Shown: positions 33,672 to 45,034, counted from the stretch's first letter. The stretch: DNA of 64,000 nucleotides from Monoplex corrugatus (GCA_030674185.1 CM060305.1:169898495-169962494); one strand, 5' to 3'. The notes: generated from the sequence alone by a model not told the origin. Numbers and translations: made by a program.

Positions 33672-33868
33672 AGTGTGTGTCTCAGATATACACAATCCTT
33701 CACAGAGCAACAAACCCTCTCAATGTCTGTAGTCAGTGAAGACGATGACGCAGTGCGGACATTTATCACAGTCCTCCATGCTGCACTTCCAAGTCGTGTT
33801 GACTTTGTGGCCAAGGACACCAGCCTCAAGATGGTCATGGTACATGCCAATCCAGAGCTCCAGTTCTA
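33672..33868 (+). CDS. Possible terminal exon of an unidentified gene
   Basis: After TTGCTGCTTCAG (a good acceptor) the frame YTQSFTEQQTLSMSVVSEDD then DAVRTFITVLHAALPSRVDF and VAKDTSLKMVMVHANPELQF runs to a stop at 33867-33869, with ATTAAA about 35 bp later. Composition is protein-like, unlike the surrounding repeats, and the frame is opposite in strand to the CPS gene. I do not recognise the protein. It could be a terminal exon of a plus-strand gene whose other exons I cannot find, a retrocopy fragment, or chance. Confidence 0.35.
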
Positions 33869-33869
33869 A

Positions 33870-34569
33870 ACTGAAGCACCTCAGTCTTTGAATCTGAAAT
33901 ACCATTAAATGTACTGAGGTGAACATTCAGCCATAAGGAACAATACAAACTGGTAAATGATTTACACTATGATTTGTTGTATGTCTCAACCAGTTCAACC
34001 AGTTCAACTGACTCAAGAAAGAATACACCCTATGTTACACTGGGCATACTTCTCACAGCTGAAGGGTTCCCTTTCTTAAGCAGCACTGTCTGACATGATG
34101 GAGGAGCAGGCAATGATACCAAGAACCATCTGAGCAAGGAATAGAGCTCCATACATAACCCCAAAGACAAATATCTGCCCTTACTTTCCTTGAGAATGCA
34201 GTTCCTATCAACTGTTTGCCTTTATATACATGTACACCTGACCGTGGTTCATGACTGGGGATGATAAAGCAGAAAGAGAAAGAAAATAAGCACCACATTC
34301 TTACTGCTGATCCTGAGAAAAATTGGTATTTATAACCTCAACACCCTATGACTTTGGCACCGTCTCCATGGTTAACCTTTTCCTTTTTTTTTCAGGGGGG
34401 GGGGGGGGAATGAAAGGGGATGAAGGAGGGTTGTTTTGGTAGATGACTATGTACAAACTAGTCAAGGATTACCACTCATAGGCAAGAAATTCACTTTCTG
34501 TTAAATCCTCAGCGCACTGGGTTTTTAGAAAGACTTGAGTTATATTATCTGATTATTTCAGAACTATAC
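33870..34569. other. Intergenic or intron sequence, nothing recognised
   Basis: Unique sequence with a poly-G run at 34397-34408. No coding exon or dispersed repeat was recognised. Confidence 0.4.
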
Positions 34570-35002
34570 AGCGTGTACCTTCATGCATACATTCCTTGGG
34601 TAAGGGCTATTTTGCATGAGCTCTGGACATGTTCTACTGTTTATTTGCCCTGTAAGAGCAGGCACACAGGTCATCAGATTTTCCCCATTTCACTGTATTA
34701 GCATTTGAGGGCAGGAAGTCATACATGGATCTGAGGATGAAACTGATGATCAGAGGAGCCACATGCCACATGTCATTCCAGCTGACAGTTCTTTGGAGTG
34801 CATTTTCCTACACTGTCCATTGCCCTGTTGGCCTTGCTGAAAAGCTTTCTAGATTCTTTTGGATTCTTATCCTCTTCTTTCTAATCTCTTGTATTACCGT
34901 GTCTCTCTTTGTTTTGCCCTTGGCCTTTGACCACCATTCCATTTCTGTTGATCCCAGCTGATTTGTATGTGTCCTTTTATTTCTCCGACCTTGAGACTTC
35001 CC

Positions 35003-35590
35003 TTCACCATGTTCACTGCCTCCCACACTTCCCTTCACCATGTTCACTGCCTCCCACACTTCCCTTCACATGTTCACTGTCTCCCACACTTCCCTTCACC
35101 ATGTTCACTGTCTCCCACACTTCCCTTCACCATGTTCACTGTCTCCCACACTTCCCTTCACCATGTTCACTGCCTCCCACACTTCCCTTCACCATGTTCA
35201 CTGCCTCCCAGACTTCCCTTCACCATGTTCACTGCCTCCCACACTTCCCTTCACCATGTTCACTGCCTCCCACACTTCCCTTCACCATGTTCACTGCCTC
35301 CCAGACTTCCTTCACCATGTTCACTGCCTCCCACACTTCCCTTCACCATGTTCACTGCCTCCCAGACTTCCCTTCACCATGTTCACTGCCTCCCACACTT
35401 CCCTTCACCATGTTCACTGCTCCCACACTTCCCTTCACCATATTCACTGCCTCCCAGACTTCCCTTCACCATGTTCACTGCCTCCCACACTTCCTTTCAC
35501 CATGTTCACTGCCTCCCACACTTCCCTTCACCATGTTCAATGCCTCCACACTTCCCTTCACCATGTTCACTGCCTCCCACACTTCCCATT
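35003..35590. repeat. 31-bp minisatellite inside the Hero-like relic, about 19 copies
   Basis: TTCACCATGTTCACTGCCTC plus CCACACTTCCC repeats at 31-bp spacing, with C/G variation (CACACTT or CAGACTT). On the minus strand one unit spells WEAVNMVKG, the relic's version of the QEAVNNAKR segment in the intact Hero-like copy. Confidence 0.93.
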
Positions 35591-36929
35591 TTCAGCCAGT
35601 TTTCAGTGTGGACTGGACTGATCTCACAACCTTACCTCCCAAGTCCTCAAGCATGCTTAGAAACTGGAACTTTCCCATCTTGATGATGGATTTTAGTGGT
35701 AGCTGCACATTTACCTGACAATGATAGATTGCAAAGTCAGTGAGACCAAGTGGGGCCCAAGCCATTTCCTTATTTATTTGTTGTTTCCTTATTTATTTGT
35801 TGATTCTGGCCATCAGTTCCATTATGCTAGTGTTGATATTGTATATCAGTACAGGCCAGAGGAACTTTGGGATCAGCATGAACTGCAGGCTCTAGACTTC
35901 GTATATGCCATTTGCTTGGTTTCAATGCCCATTTCTGCATTTTTCAGGGGGTGTCATACCACCTTATTCTAAGACTCTTGACTGGTTCTTCTGCCACTGT
36001 TCGAACGGCTTGTATAGTGAAGTAAACGTTATTGTTTTGGCTAATTTTCCATTTTGCAATGACATGCTTTGCACTTTCTTTGGTTTGAAACTCAGCTTGG
36101 ATGAGGTGATTAACTTGTTTAACTGCTTCAGTATTCTGTGTGATGAAGCATTTAGTGTGCTATTATTGTTTGTGGGAATGATTGTTGTGTCATCCATGAA
36201 GACTCTACAAGGGTAATTTGATATCCATTTCCAAGGTTTGTTGGACTCAAGTTGTTCACTGCTGCCCTAAAGATGACCTTCACTGCCAAATGAACAGTAC
36301 TGAAGAAATTGTACAGTCCATTACTATGCAATTTCCAAAGTGATCCAGTCTGTCATGTATTCATTGTGGCATGCTCTACACAGCCAGACACTCCTGGGAT
36401 GCCTCCCTTCTGGACTGATATGTGCAAGTACTCATTTTCTATGAGATATTTTATCAGCCTTGCTGCCATGACAGAGAAGGCAAGGTTCCCTTCAGTGTTC
36501 AGAAACAATGTTGATCCGAACTGGTTCATGTCACTTGAATTCTGTTCCTATGGAATGTACACTCCATCAGCTATCATCCACTGGTTGCTGGTCTTCAACT
36601 TCCTCCATGCTGATCTTATCAGTTTATGAAGCCACTCAAGGACATTGGGATATTTCTTATATAGCAGGCCCAGGTGATGACTGGGTTCTGGCTTTCTTAA
36701 CAACGACTTTACTTCATCCACTGTTGGTAATATGTCGTTCAAGTGGTGCCTTGCTCTGCAAGTTGGAAATGTTTTCCTTAGATGCTGTTCCACAGCTTCT
36801 TTGTCCACTGCGAAAGTCCAACATTTTGGCAACTCAAACAGTCTACTGGCAAGCTGGAAGGGATCTCTGAAGAAGCAGTGTTAGGTCTTTTGCATTTTGT
36901 TCCTTCTCTTCCTTGCTGAGTCTACCTTG

Positions 36930-37375
36930 CTGAGGGCAATGTAAACCAAGTGACTGCCAGCATTCAAGCAAACAGGAACCAAAGGAACACAAAATAGAAC
37001 CAGAATGCATATCTAATGTAACAAAATAAGACAGGCACACATTTTCAGCCAACTGGGCTTTGTCAATTGTACAAAAAATACAATAAACACAAACATACAA
37101 AATTTAGGAGGAAAAAAGGTGTCCCTGATGTTTCCTGCTCAATGAAGCATGAGTGAAGTCTTACTTATTTCTCCAAAATGTGGTATGTTTCAAGATCCAA
37201 GACAAGTGTGACTGCCCGCGCCCAAGCAAACAAGAACCAGAAGAACAAGAAAACCAATATAAGCGCGTATCCAACAAAACAAAACAAAACAAGCGCAAAT
37301 TTTCGGCCAACTAGCCTTTGTCAAGCGCGAACGCACGGTCACAAACAGATCACAGACACCAAACAATGGATAATA
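36930..37375. repeat. Foldback repeat family A arms, one partial and one left arm
   Basis: A diverged arm at about 36940-37065 (AAGCAAACAGGAACCAAAGG, TTTTCAGCCAACTGGGCTTT) is followed at 37200 by a fresh left arm (GTGTGACTGCCCGCGCCCAA to CAAGCGCGAACGCACGGTCA). The matching right arm is at 38165-38285, beyond the 27-bp array. Confidence 0.75.
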
Positions 37376-37380
37376 AAAAT

Positions 37381-38137
37381 GGGACTAAAAACTTCCCTGC
37401 CGCCTTGTCCACTAAAAACTTCCCTGCCGCCTTGTCCACTAAAAACTTCCCTGCCGCCTCGTCCACTAAAAACTTCCCTGCCGCCTCGTCCACTAAAAAC
37501 TTCCCTGCCGCCTCGTCCACTAAAAACTTCCCTGCCGCCTCGTCCACTAAAAACTTCCCTGCCGCCTCGTCCACTAAAAACTTCCCTGCCGCCTCGTCCA
37601 CTAAAAACTTCCCTGCCGCCTCGTCCACTAAAAACTTCCCTGCCGCCTCGTCCACTAAAAACTTCCCTGCCGCCTCGTCCACTAAAAACTTTCCTGCCGC
37701 CTCGTCCACTAAAAACTTCCCTGCCGCCTTGTCCACTAAAAACTTCCCTGCCGCCTTGTCCACTAAAAACTTCCCTGCCGCCTTGTCCACTAAAAACTTC
37801 CCTGCCGCCTTGTCCACTAAAAACTTCCCTGCCGCCTCGTCCACTAAAAACTTCCCTGCCGCCTCGTCCACTAAAAACTTCCCTGCCGCCTCGTCCACTA
37901 AAAACTTCCCTGCCGCCTCGTCCACTAAAAACTTCCCTGCCGCCTTGTCCACTAAAAACTTCCCTGCCGCCTCGTCCACTAAAAACTTCCCTGCCGCCTC
38001 GTCCACTAAAAACTTCCCTGCCGCCTTGTCCACTAAAAACTTCCCTGCCGCCTTGTCCACTAAAAACTTCCCTGCCGCCTTGTCCACTAAAAACTTCCCT
38101 GCCGCCTGGTCCACTAAAAACTTCCCTGCCGCCTGTC
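37381..38137. repeat. 27-bp minisatellite, about 28 copies, inside foldback family A
   Basis: Unit CTAAAAACTTCCCTGCCGCC then TCGTCCA, with a TTGTCCA variant grouped in blocks. All frames are open because the unit is nine stop-free codons, giving a run of 390 codons; none is a gene. The monomer equals the centre of the family A repeat (compare CTAAAACTTCTCTGCTGCC on the minus strand near 22.9 kb). Confidence 0.95.
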
Positions 38138-38507
38138 CAGTGGGTCAGAAATGGTATGTTTGTTTCCAATATCTTTTGTGTACGCTTGACAAAGGCAAGT
38201 TGGCCGAAAATTTGTGTCTGTCCTGTTTGGTTATATGAAATAAGCACTCTGAGTCTATTTTGTGTTTTTCTGGTTCCCGAAGGCACTGTGTTCTGCTTTC
38301 ATTTAACCCTTGCTTCTCCAATTCCAGGGCAGTCTTCATTTTTTTCTTAAGATTCTCTTTTCTCCTCAAGACAATGTCCATCTCTCCTTACTGTCTGGAT
38401 TTTGGAGCAGGTATTTCACCTTTGACTGTTTTATTCCATAGGCATTCATACATGTTGTACATACAATATCTCTAAATGTAGCTAGTATGTATTCCAGGCT
38501 GCTCTTG

Positions 38508-38836
38508 CCATGTGGGACCTGATGCTACTATCCCTAAGCAATACAATGTTATGGCATGACAGGCCATGTGGGACCTGATGCTACTATCCCTAAGCAATAC
38601 AATGTTATGGCATGACAGGCCATGTGGGACCTGATGCTACTATCCGTAAGCAATACAATGTTATGGCATGACAGGCCATGTGGGACCTGATGCTACTATC
38701 CCTAAGCAATACAATGTTATGGCATGACAGGCCATGTGGGACCTGATGCTACTATCCGTAAGCAATACAATGTTATGGCATGACAGGCCATGTGGGACCT
38801 GATGCTACTATCCCTAAGCAATACAATGTTATGGCC
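38508..38836. repeat. 56-bp minisatellite, nearly 6 copies
   Basis: Unit CCATGTGGGACCTGATGCTA then CTATCCCTAAGCAATACAAT and GTTATGGCATGACAGG. Copies differ only at CCCTAA or CCGTAA, alternating in part, so the array is young. Confidence 0.95.
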
Positions 38837-39067
38837 TCTAAGTTGAAGACCAAAAGAAACATACATACACGTAATGAGTATACCCAATGCGGTCGCTCAA
38901 AGTCAAATCCAAGTTTAACATTTTACATTGTATGATTTTTACCCCATCGATCATGATGACGGATAAAATGAAATCTAAATACCGACTGGTAAAACTGAAC
39001 CGGCCTGTGAAGCATACAATCTGTCCCACATATTCTTCATTTGAATCCGTCACACATTGGTTAATGA

Positions 39068-39140
39068 ATTGAGAGAGAGAGACAGAGACAGAGACAGACA
39101 GAGAGAGACAGACAGACAGACAGAGACAGAGAGAGACAGA
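39068..39140. repeat. (GA)n/(GACA)n microsatellite
   Basis: GAGAGAGAGACAGAGACAGA and GACAGACAGACAGAG runs. Confidence 0.93.
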
Positions 39141-39329
39141 TGGTAGAATACTAGAATAAACTAGCATAACTTTACAATACTTCAAACTTTCAGTGCATTC
39201 GTTACAATATCATAGGCAAGTGGTTTTGGAAGCAAAGGACAGAAATAGGTACAACAAACAACATGCTGAATATGCATGCAATGTGATGCATACGGCGATA
39301 AGCTTGGTAGATCTAGACTTGCTACATGC

Positions 39330-39524
39330 AACGTACCTTGCTGGTTCAGTCAGTCTGTTTACAGCAACAACGTACCTTGCTGGTTCAGTCAGTCTGTTTA
39401 CAGCAACAACGTACCTTGCTGGTTCAGTCAGTCTGTTTACAGCAACAACGTACCTTGCTGGTTCAGTCAGTCTGTTTACAGCAACAACGTACCTTGCTGG
39501 TTCAGTCAGTCTGTTTACAGCAAG
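39330..39524. repeat. 39-bp minisatellite, 5 copies
   Basis: Unit ACGTACCTTGCTGGTTCAGT then CAGTCTGTTTACAGCAACA. The copies are essentially identical. On the minus strand each unit holds AAACAG and, 18 bp later, GTACGT, resembling an acceptor and a donor. Confidence 0.94.
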
Positions 39525-39799
39525 CTTGGCCCTTCGAGTAAGTGGCTTGATCACCGTCGGACTAACAGTAAAACGTTTGTGGAGTATAATCGACCCTACT
39601 ACAGCAAGTTTGCGATGTTGTGTCAGTTTTCAACTCGCGCAGTGAGGAGTTATAAGTAGCGATCAAGGCGAGGGGTGGGGGACTGGGGGGAAGGGTTCAC
39701 CGTTGGGCCGCAGTGACTTGATGGGAAGAAGGAGGAGGTGAGTGGAGCTGGTGGTGAGGGTACCCCCTTTGTTTGACGTCATAGACACCACGCTATGGG

Positions 39800-40160
39800 C
39801 GCGATAGTCAGATGGGTATCTGTATCTGTAGGATACGTCGCTGTCGTCAAACGTACGGAATCGGTTCGATCCTGCCTGGGTACCTTCCATTACCTGCTGG
39901 TGAGTAAAGAGTGGAGATTTTTCCGATCACTTTAGTTACTGTGTGCGCAGACCCGTTCGTATCTGAACCCTCTTCATATGTACACGCACGCAGAACGTCA
40001 AATGTACATGTTACAGATACTATCAGTTATGTGGCTTGTGGAAAATAGATCTATAGGCCTACAATAACATCCAGCATGCAGGCTCACCAATGACGTAGTA
40101 TGCAGACTGTGCATCAGTTTACAGACTGCCTGGATAGTGCAGGTAAAACAACTCTCACAC
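39800..40160 (+). mobile_element. SINE family 1, copy C
   Basis: Clean tRNA-like head: TAGTCAGATGGGTATCTG, then GGTTCGATCCTGCC as box B. The body has GTGGAGATTTTTCCGATCAC, AACCCTCTTCATATGTACAC, GTAGTATGCAGACTGTGCAT and CAGGTAAAACAACTC. Confidence 0.75.
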
Positions 40161-40529
40161 GAGAATATTGGAACGATAAAAACAAACAAAAACAAAACAC
40201 GCACGCACGCATGCACACACACATACACAAACACACACAAACATACATACACATACACAGTCATGCCATTCTATAATCTTCTTTTTTATACAAAAATTAA
40301 TAAAATCAAAAGAAATATTCGTTTCCAACAGAAGCATTTAAGGCAACCTTACAACTTCAATGCCACATTTTGAAGATAAAAAAAGAACATATACAACTAT
40401 AAAACAAAACCCCCAAAAGTCTTAACGCGTGTACAGAACCTTGAAGTCCATGATTCCTTGAGGTCTTGACAGTTTTTCTTCAGACAGTGTAATCATGGCC
40501 TACCATTGCCTACCCCCCCCCCCCCATAC

Positions 40530-41052
40530 AGCGCATTCAAAACAATGCTGCACGCCTTGTACTCAAAAAGAAAAAAGCTGACCACATATCTCCTCTCCTG
40601 GCACAACTTCACTGGCTCCCTGTATCAAAGCGCATACAGTACAAACTAGACACCATGTGCTACAAAAGCCTCAATAACGCAGCCCCCGATTACCTGTCAA
40701 GCCTACTTGAGATCTATGTTCCCTCACGTACCCTCCACTCTGCCTCCGATCCTCTGACTTTTCGCTTTCCACGCACTAAGCTCAATACCTATGGTCCACG
40801 AACCTTCTCTGTTTCTGGTCCACTCTCCTGGAACAAACTTCCTCTCTCAGTCCGTCAGCAACCTACTTTTGTCTCCTTCAAGTCCGCTCTCAAAACTCAC
40901 CTTTTCTCCTCTGCATGAAATCCTGACCTCACTCAATCCCCTCTGCAGCCTGTCTCCACTCGGAGGGGAATCACATTGTAATATATAATTGTATATAATA
41001 TGCTCTCTATAATTTTCCATTGCTTTTATTCTTTCTCCCCCTTTATAGCCGT

Positions 41053-41083
<31 letters not shown>

Positions 41084-41185
41084 CGTGCGTGCGTGCGTGT
41101 GTGTGCGTGCGTGCGTGTGTGTGTGTCTGATTTTATCAAGATTTTGCGCTATATAAATAAAATATTGTATTGTATTGTTGTATTG
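40530..41185 (+). mobile_element. CR1-like LINE family 2, RT C-terminal copy
   Basis: The reading frame gives IQRIQNNAARLVLKKKKADH in broken form, then HWLPVSKRIQYKLDTMCYKS, LLEIYVPSRTLHSASDPLTF and SWNKLPLSVRQQPTFVSFKS, with ALKTHLFSSA at the stop. The 3' leader carries a TG/GCGTGC microsatellite (41050-41126), and the end is AGATTTTGCGCTATATAAAT followed by ATTGTATTGTATTGT. It is 5'-truncated. Confidence 0.9.
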
Positions 41186-41296
41186 TATAATATCCGTTAC
41201 TGTGACCTTGAAAAACTTTCATATGAAATGAAACTTGATGTGCATCAAGGGCAAGGATAGACTGTCACAAGTGCCAAACACATTTCAGTGGCAAGA

Positions 41297-41445
41297 AGCC
41301 CTGGGGACAGCTGGACAGCAGAAGGTCCTCTGAGGAATGCCCCCTCAAGCAAATGCTCCAGTCTTATAAACTCTTGTACTCTGAACGGAACCGGGACACA
41401 GCCAGGTCATGACTTTTGCTGACCTCCTGCTGCCACCATTGCCTA
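41297..41445 (-). mobile_element. Hero-like LINE 3'-leader fragment
   Basis: GCTGGACAGCAGAAGGTC, GGACACAGCCAGGTCATGAC and CTCCTGCTGCC follow the order of GCTAGACAACAGAAGGTC, GGCCACAACCAGGTCATGAC and CTTCTGCTGTTG at the 3' end of the copy at 11.8-11.94 kb. Confidence 0.7.
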
Positions 41446-41760
41446 CCCCCCACCCGACCCCTTACAATTGTGAGAATAGACTTACGTATTGCTAGACGTC
41501 CTTAAGAAAGTAGGCTGCTGTTCACACACCTTCATCGAAAAGTGCTGATTTTAGGCATATACGTTGGTACATGTGACCTTGACTTTGGTGCCCTACCTCT
41601 CAAACTGCGTGATCCTTCTTTCGTGACTTCTCAACGGTCGACACCTTTGACCTAAATTTGGTAATCGTGGATCTATAAACAGCTGAAAAACTTGTGTTCA
41701 TGTTCACTGTTTATGGCCCAGTCTGCCAGCAGAGCTGTATGATGTATATCATGGCTAATA

Positions 41761-42403
41761 CAGTGGAAACCTGATATAACAGGGATGATGGGACCAAATC
41801 AAAATCCCTGTTATATCAGATCCCTGTTATATCAGATATCAAGGGAAATGCTTGCTTTTTCTCGACAGCCTGGATGATCTCATATTTCTTCTCAATTGAA
41901 AGGCATTTTCTTTTACGTTTGTTGTCAGCGGTGGCCATTATGAGCAATAGCAATGAGAATCAGAATCAGCAAGAAAGCTAAGAAAATAGAAAGATAAACA
42001 GTAGATCTAGGCCTAGATCTGGTCTGGTGTAAGTGTGCAGTAAGCTTACAAACTGAATGATGGCGCAGTCAGTCACTGACTCAGTGGCCTCAGGCCTACA
42101 CGCTTGCGCGCGCATTACGCTCGCATTGCGAAGCGTTCTTTCAGTGTACAGTACACAGTATACCAAGGCTAGCCTAGATCTAGATCTAGGCCTACTGCGT
42201 GGCGTGCTGAGTCTAGGCCTAGGCCTTTCTGCTGCAGAGCCCGTCTCGGCATCCCTGCTATAACCGATCGAGCCCTCTTGTCTCCCTGTTATTGCCGATA
42301 AGTTTTAATAGAGACAAAGAGGAAGAAAAAATGGGGATTGAAAAAAGCCCTGTTATATCCGGATTCCTGTTATAACCGGTCCTGTTATAAATGGTTTCCA
42401 CTG
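41761..42403. mobile_element. Tigger/pogo-like non-autonomous DNA transposon with TA duplication
   Basis: Ends are CAGTGGAAACCTGATATAAC and, inverted, TTATAAATGGTTTCCACTG, flanked by TA on both sides (41759-41760 and 42404-42405). Several internal TCCCTGTTATATCAGAT-like repeats sit near each end. The interior is GC-richer, with palindromic CTAGATCTAGGCCTA blocks. No transposase frame is visible. The family call rests on the TIR resemblance and TA target. Confidence 0.78.
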
Positions 42404-42616
42404 TACCACACTAAAACTACTCCCAAGTTTAACTAAAAGTAACAGCGAATAAAAGCCAAGCTCATGATTATCCTCTCAAGGCTATGCATTAAAAAGTCTT
42501 TCCCATACGTCTTATCATATAAAAGATGAAATTTATTCATCTCTAGTAAAATCTTGAAAATTTCTAGTTTTGCACATGGAGGAACATCTCTGAACAGGTT
42601 CTTTATGGATTTATTT

Positions 42617-42845
42617 GTGTAGATTAGGAAAAGACAAGCAATATTTATAGGACATTTTATGAGGCAAGAGAAACTGGAGCACCTAGTCACAACAGGAAAG
42701 CTGGAGGGAAAAGGAGCACCAGGAGGAAAACATTGGACGGACTTGCAGAGTGACTGAGGACAGAGAGGGTAGGAGATGTACTTGCAGCAACAAGGGATAG
42801 ATTTGTATGGAGGACCATGATCGCCAACCCCATGCGTTCAGTAAG
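42617..42845 (+). mobile_element. RTE-type LINE, 3' fragment
   Basis: GATTAGGAAAAGACAAGCAA starts a match to the late ORF (RKRQAIFIGHFMR in pieces) with frame breaks. It ends ATGATCGCCAACCCCATGCG at the position of ANAMR, without the TGATGA tail. Confidence 0.82.
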
Positions 42846-42854
42846 AGGGTGTTA

Positions 42855-43010
42855 GATGCTAAGTTTTGTTTTCAGTTTCTCAAAATGACGTCTCCGCGCT
42901 CGGAACGAATTCCATATGCACTAACGTCACAGGTGCCACGTGTATGGTGACCGTGACACATGCCTTAAGCCTGCACATAAACTCATGAGCTGGCCAGGTC
43001 TTGAGGCCTT
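42855..43010 (-). mobile_element. SINE family 2 fragment
   Basis: CAGTTTCTCAAAATGACGTC, CGCTCGGAACGAATTCCATA and CTTAAGCCTGCACATAAACT in the order seen at 22.0-22.14 kb. Confidence 0.7.
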
Positions 43011-43294
43011 ACCTAGACTATGTTTTACCTAGTGTATATTAATACTGGTATTTTATTAGCCTTCCACTGGATAGTCTTGGTTACATGTAAATAACATGTG
43101 TATGTGTGTATCTTACCTTCAAAAAAGGAACATATACATATGACGTAAATAGATAAATCATTAAAGATATGAATCACAACACAACTAGCTATTCTGTATA
43201 AATTCGTCTCACATGACAGACCCCCCCCTCGGCAATGCGTAAATGCTTAGCCATCTATCAAGTAGGTGAAGCCTATATTTTCTTGATCATAGAC

Positions 43295-43445
43295 AGGTAA
43301 GTAAGTAAGTAAGCAAGAAAGTAGGTAAGCAAGCAAGTAAACAGCAAGTGAGCAAGCAAGCAAGTGAGTGAGTAAGTGAATAAAAAGTAAGTAGGTGAAT
43401 GAATAAATACAAAATAAAGGAGTATGTAGATAAATAAACAGGTAA
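43295..43445. repeat. Degenerate (AAGT)n/(AAGC)n
   Basis: GTAAGTAAGTAAGTAAGCAA and similar tetranucleotides, decaying toward 43445. Confidence 0.85.
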
Positions 43446-43766
43446 GAGATAAAAATGATAAGTTAGATGCTAAGTGGCTCGTCAAACACCACGGAGCTTC
43501 TTCATTTTTGAAATGGTATGAGTGGGTGTAGAATGTGTGACAAGGCTGTCTGTAACCTACATAACACGGTCTCTTTCCTACAGTTCCCATGAACAGATGG
43601 AAGAATGTACTTAGGGTCAGGACGGATGTGGGCATTTTCTGGTCTGTCGGACTGTTCCTATGTTCTTATCAGAGATTTTTTTCACCTGAGTCTGCACTTA
43701 AGGTTTCAGATCTTTGTAAGGAATGAAGGATTTAGGATAAAAAAAAAATCAAAATCCATCCCGACC

Positions 43767-43959
43767 TTAACCCTTTGACTCCCGCATACTGTCCACCAGC
43801 ATCCTGTATTGGCTACCATACTAGCAAAGCAAAAACTTAACCCTCTGACTCCCTCACCCTATTCACCAGCTTCCTGCAGGAAGCTGGTGAATAGGGTGAG
43901 GAAGTCGAAGAGTTAAGATTTTGCAGTTGGTGGATAGGGTGCTGTAGTCAAAGGGTTAA
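43767..43959. mobile_element. piggyBac-like MITE, second copy
   Basis: TTAA at both ends, TIR CCCTTTGACTCCCGCATACT and TGTAGTCAAAGGG, with the same central CACCAGCTTCCTGCAGGAAG hairpin as at 31.5 kb. At 193 bp it has the same length as that copy, with scattered substitutions. Confidence 0.84.
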
Positions 43960-44526
43960 AGACATTCTTCCATCTGTTCCTGAAGCTTCATAGTGTGTGA
44001 CATCTTTTCCACTGTGACAGTTTTCCGCCTTTTCTTTGCCTCAAATACCAACGTGATCACCGCAAAACCCAAGCAATGTTGTAACCACATGTTTTAAGAG
44101 AAAAAAAAAACAGTTGAAGAATTTCAGATGCTCTGGGTGGCTAATGTTTCGGCCGGCAGTTGCAAAGCGGAAAGAGAGTCTCTCAAAAAATGAAAAAAAG
44201 TCTTTAAGCTTGGATTGGGACACCATCATGTTTCAGTGCTGAAACCAGAACAGTCGGTTCCGCAGTTTTGACAGAACTGTCAAAGGGAATGCATTTTGAA
44301 AATGATCGACTGGGAGCAACATGACAGATGCAGCAGCAGCATTTTCGTCAGACTTTTATCCATCTGTGAATACTTTCTGGATTGACGGAACTTTCTGACA
44401 GAGTTCTGCATAAAACGAGTTGTGTGCCAATGAACTGGGAGATTCTTTACGGCAGGAAGCAAGATCAAAATAGACCTCGGGTGTTTTGAGTGTCCATGGC
44501 GGGCAACTCATGTCCATATATTTATG

Positions 44527-44528
<2 letters not shown>
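43960..44528. other. No feature recognised
   Basis: Unique sequence; one A-run at 44100. No coding or repeat similarity seen within the window. Confidence 0.4.
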
Positions 44529-44587
<59 letters not shown>

Positions 44588-44700
44588 ACACACATAAATA
44601 CACACACACACACACACACACACACAAATACACAAACACAAACACACACACACACACACACACATACACACACACATACAAACACAGACACAAACACAAT
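44529..44700. repeat. (CA)n tract
   Basis: CA dinucleotides with AAATA interruptions. Confidence 0.97.
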
Positions 44701-45034
44701 AGATAGTTCAGTAGCTAAATATTCATAATTCGTTACATAGTTCATAGTTACAGTTCACTATTTCATTGTTAAATTTTTTTTTATTTGTAGTACACTGCTT
44801 CATTTGTTATCTTTTCGCTCAGTGTTCATAATTCGTTACACTCTCTGTTCATAGTTACAGTTAAGTAGTTTATTGTTTAAATAGTTGTTGTGATACGCAG
44901 CTTTATTTCTTCTTTTCGCTCCCCTCTTCCTCTGCCTCTCCTGCATCTGTATTCCCTTCCCCACATCGTTTTCTTTTCTTTTTTGTGTATTATTATTTTA
45001 ACACTTTTTTTTTCTTCTAAAATCACTTAAGTCA

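Larger units (their letters stand above)
34570..38507 (-). mobile_element. Second Hero-like LINE, decayed, with repeat insertions
   Basis: Minus-strand pieces follow the order of the copy at 11.9-18.4 kb: the basic region near 38.3 kb, RT entry (IPTNNNSTLN, a mutated FMDD region as MDDTTIIPT at 36.19 kb), GIPGVSGCVEHAT near 36.37 kb, the thumb and basic linker QLGSTEMEWWSKAKGKTKRD at 34.9 kb, and the start of the CCHC region at 34.7 kb. The nuclease domain is absent. The continuity of RIQKNLESFSARPTGQWTV here supports where the other copy was split. Many frameshifts and stops, a 31-bp array and foldback family A insertions make it a relic. Confidence 0.83.

Noticed and set aside
37178..38350. 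390-codon proline/leucine-rich frame
   Set aside because: It is a 27-bp minisatellite read through, and the other frames are equally open.
39800..39900. tRNA gene
   Set aside because: Box A and box B are present, but no cloverleaf with acceptor pairing could be drawn; sequence continues as a dispersed SINE.
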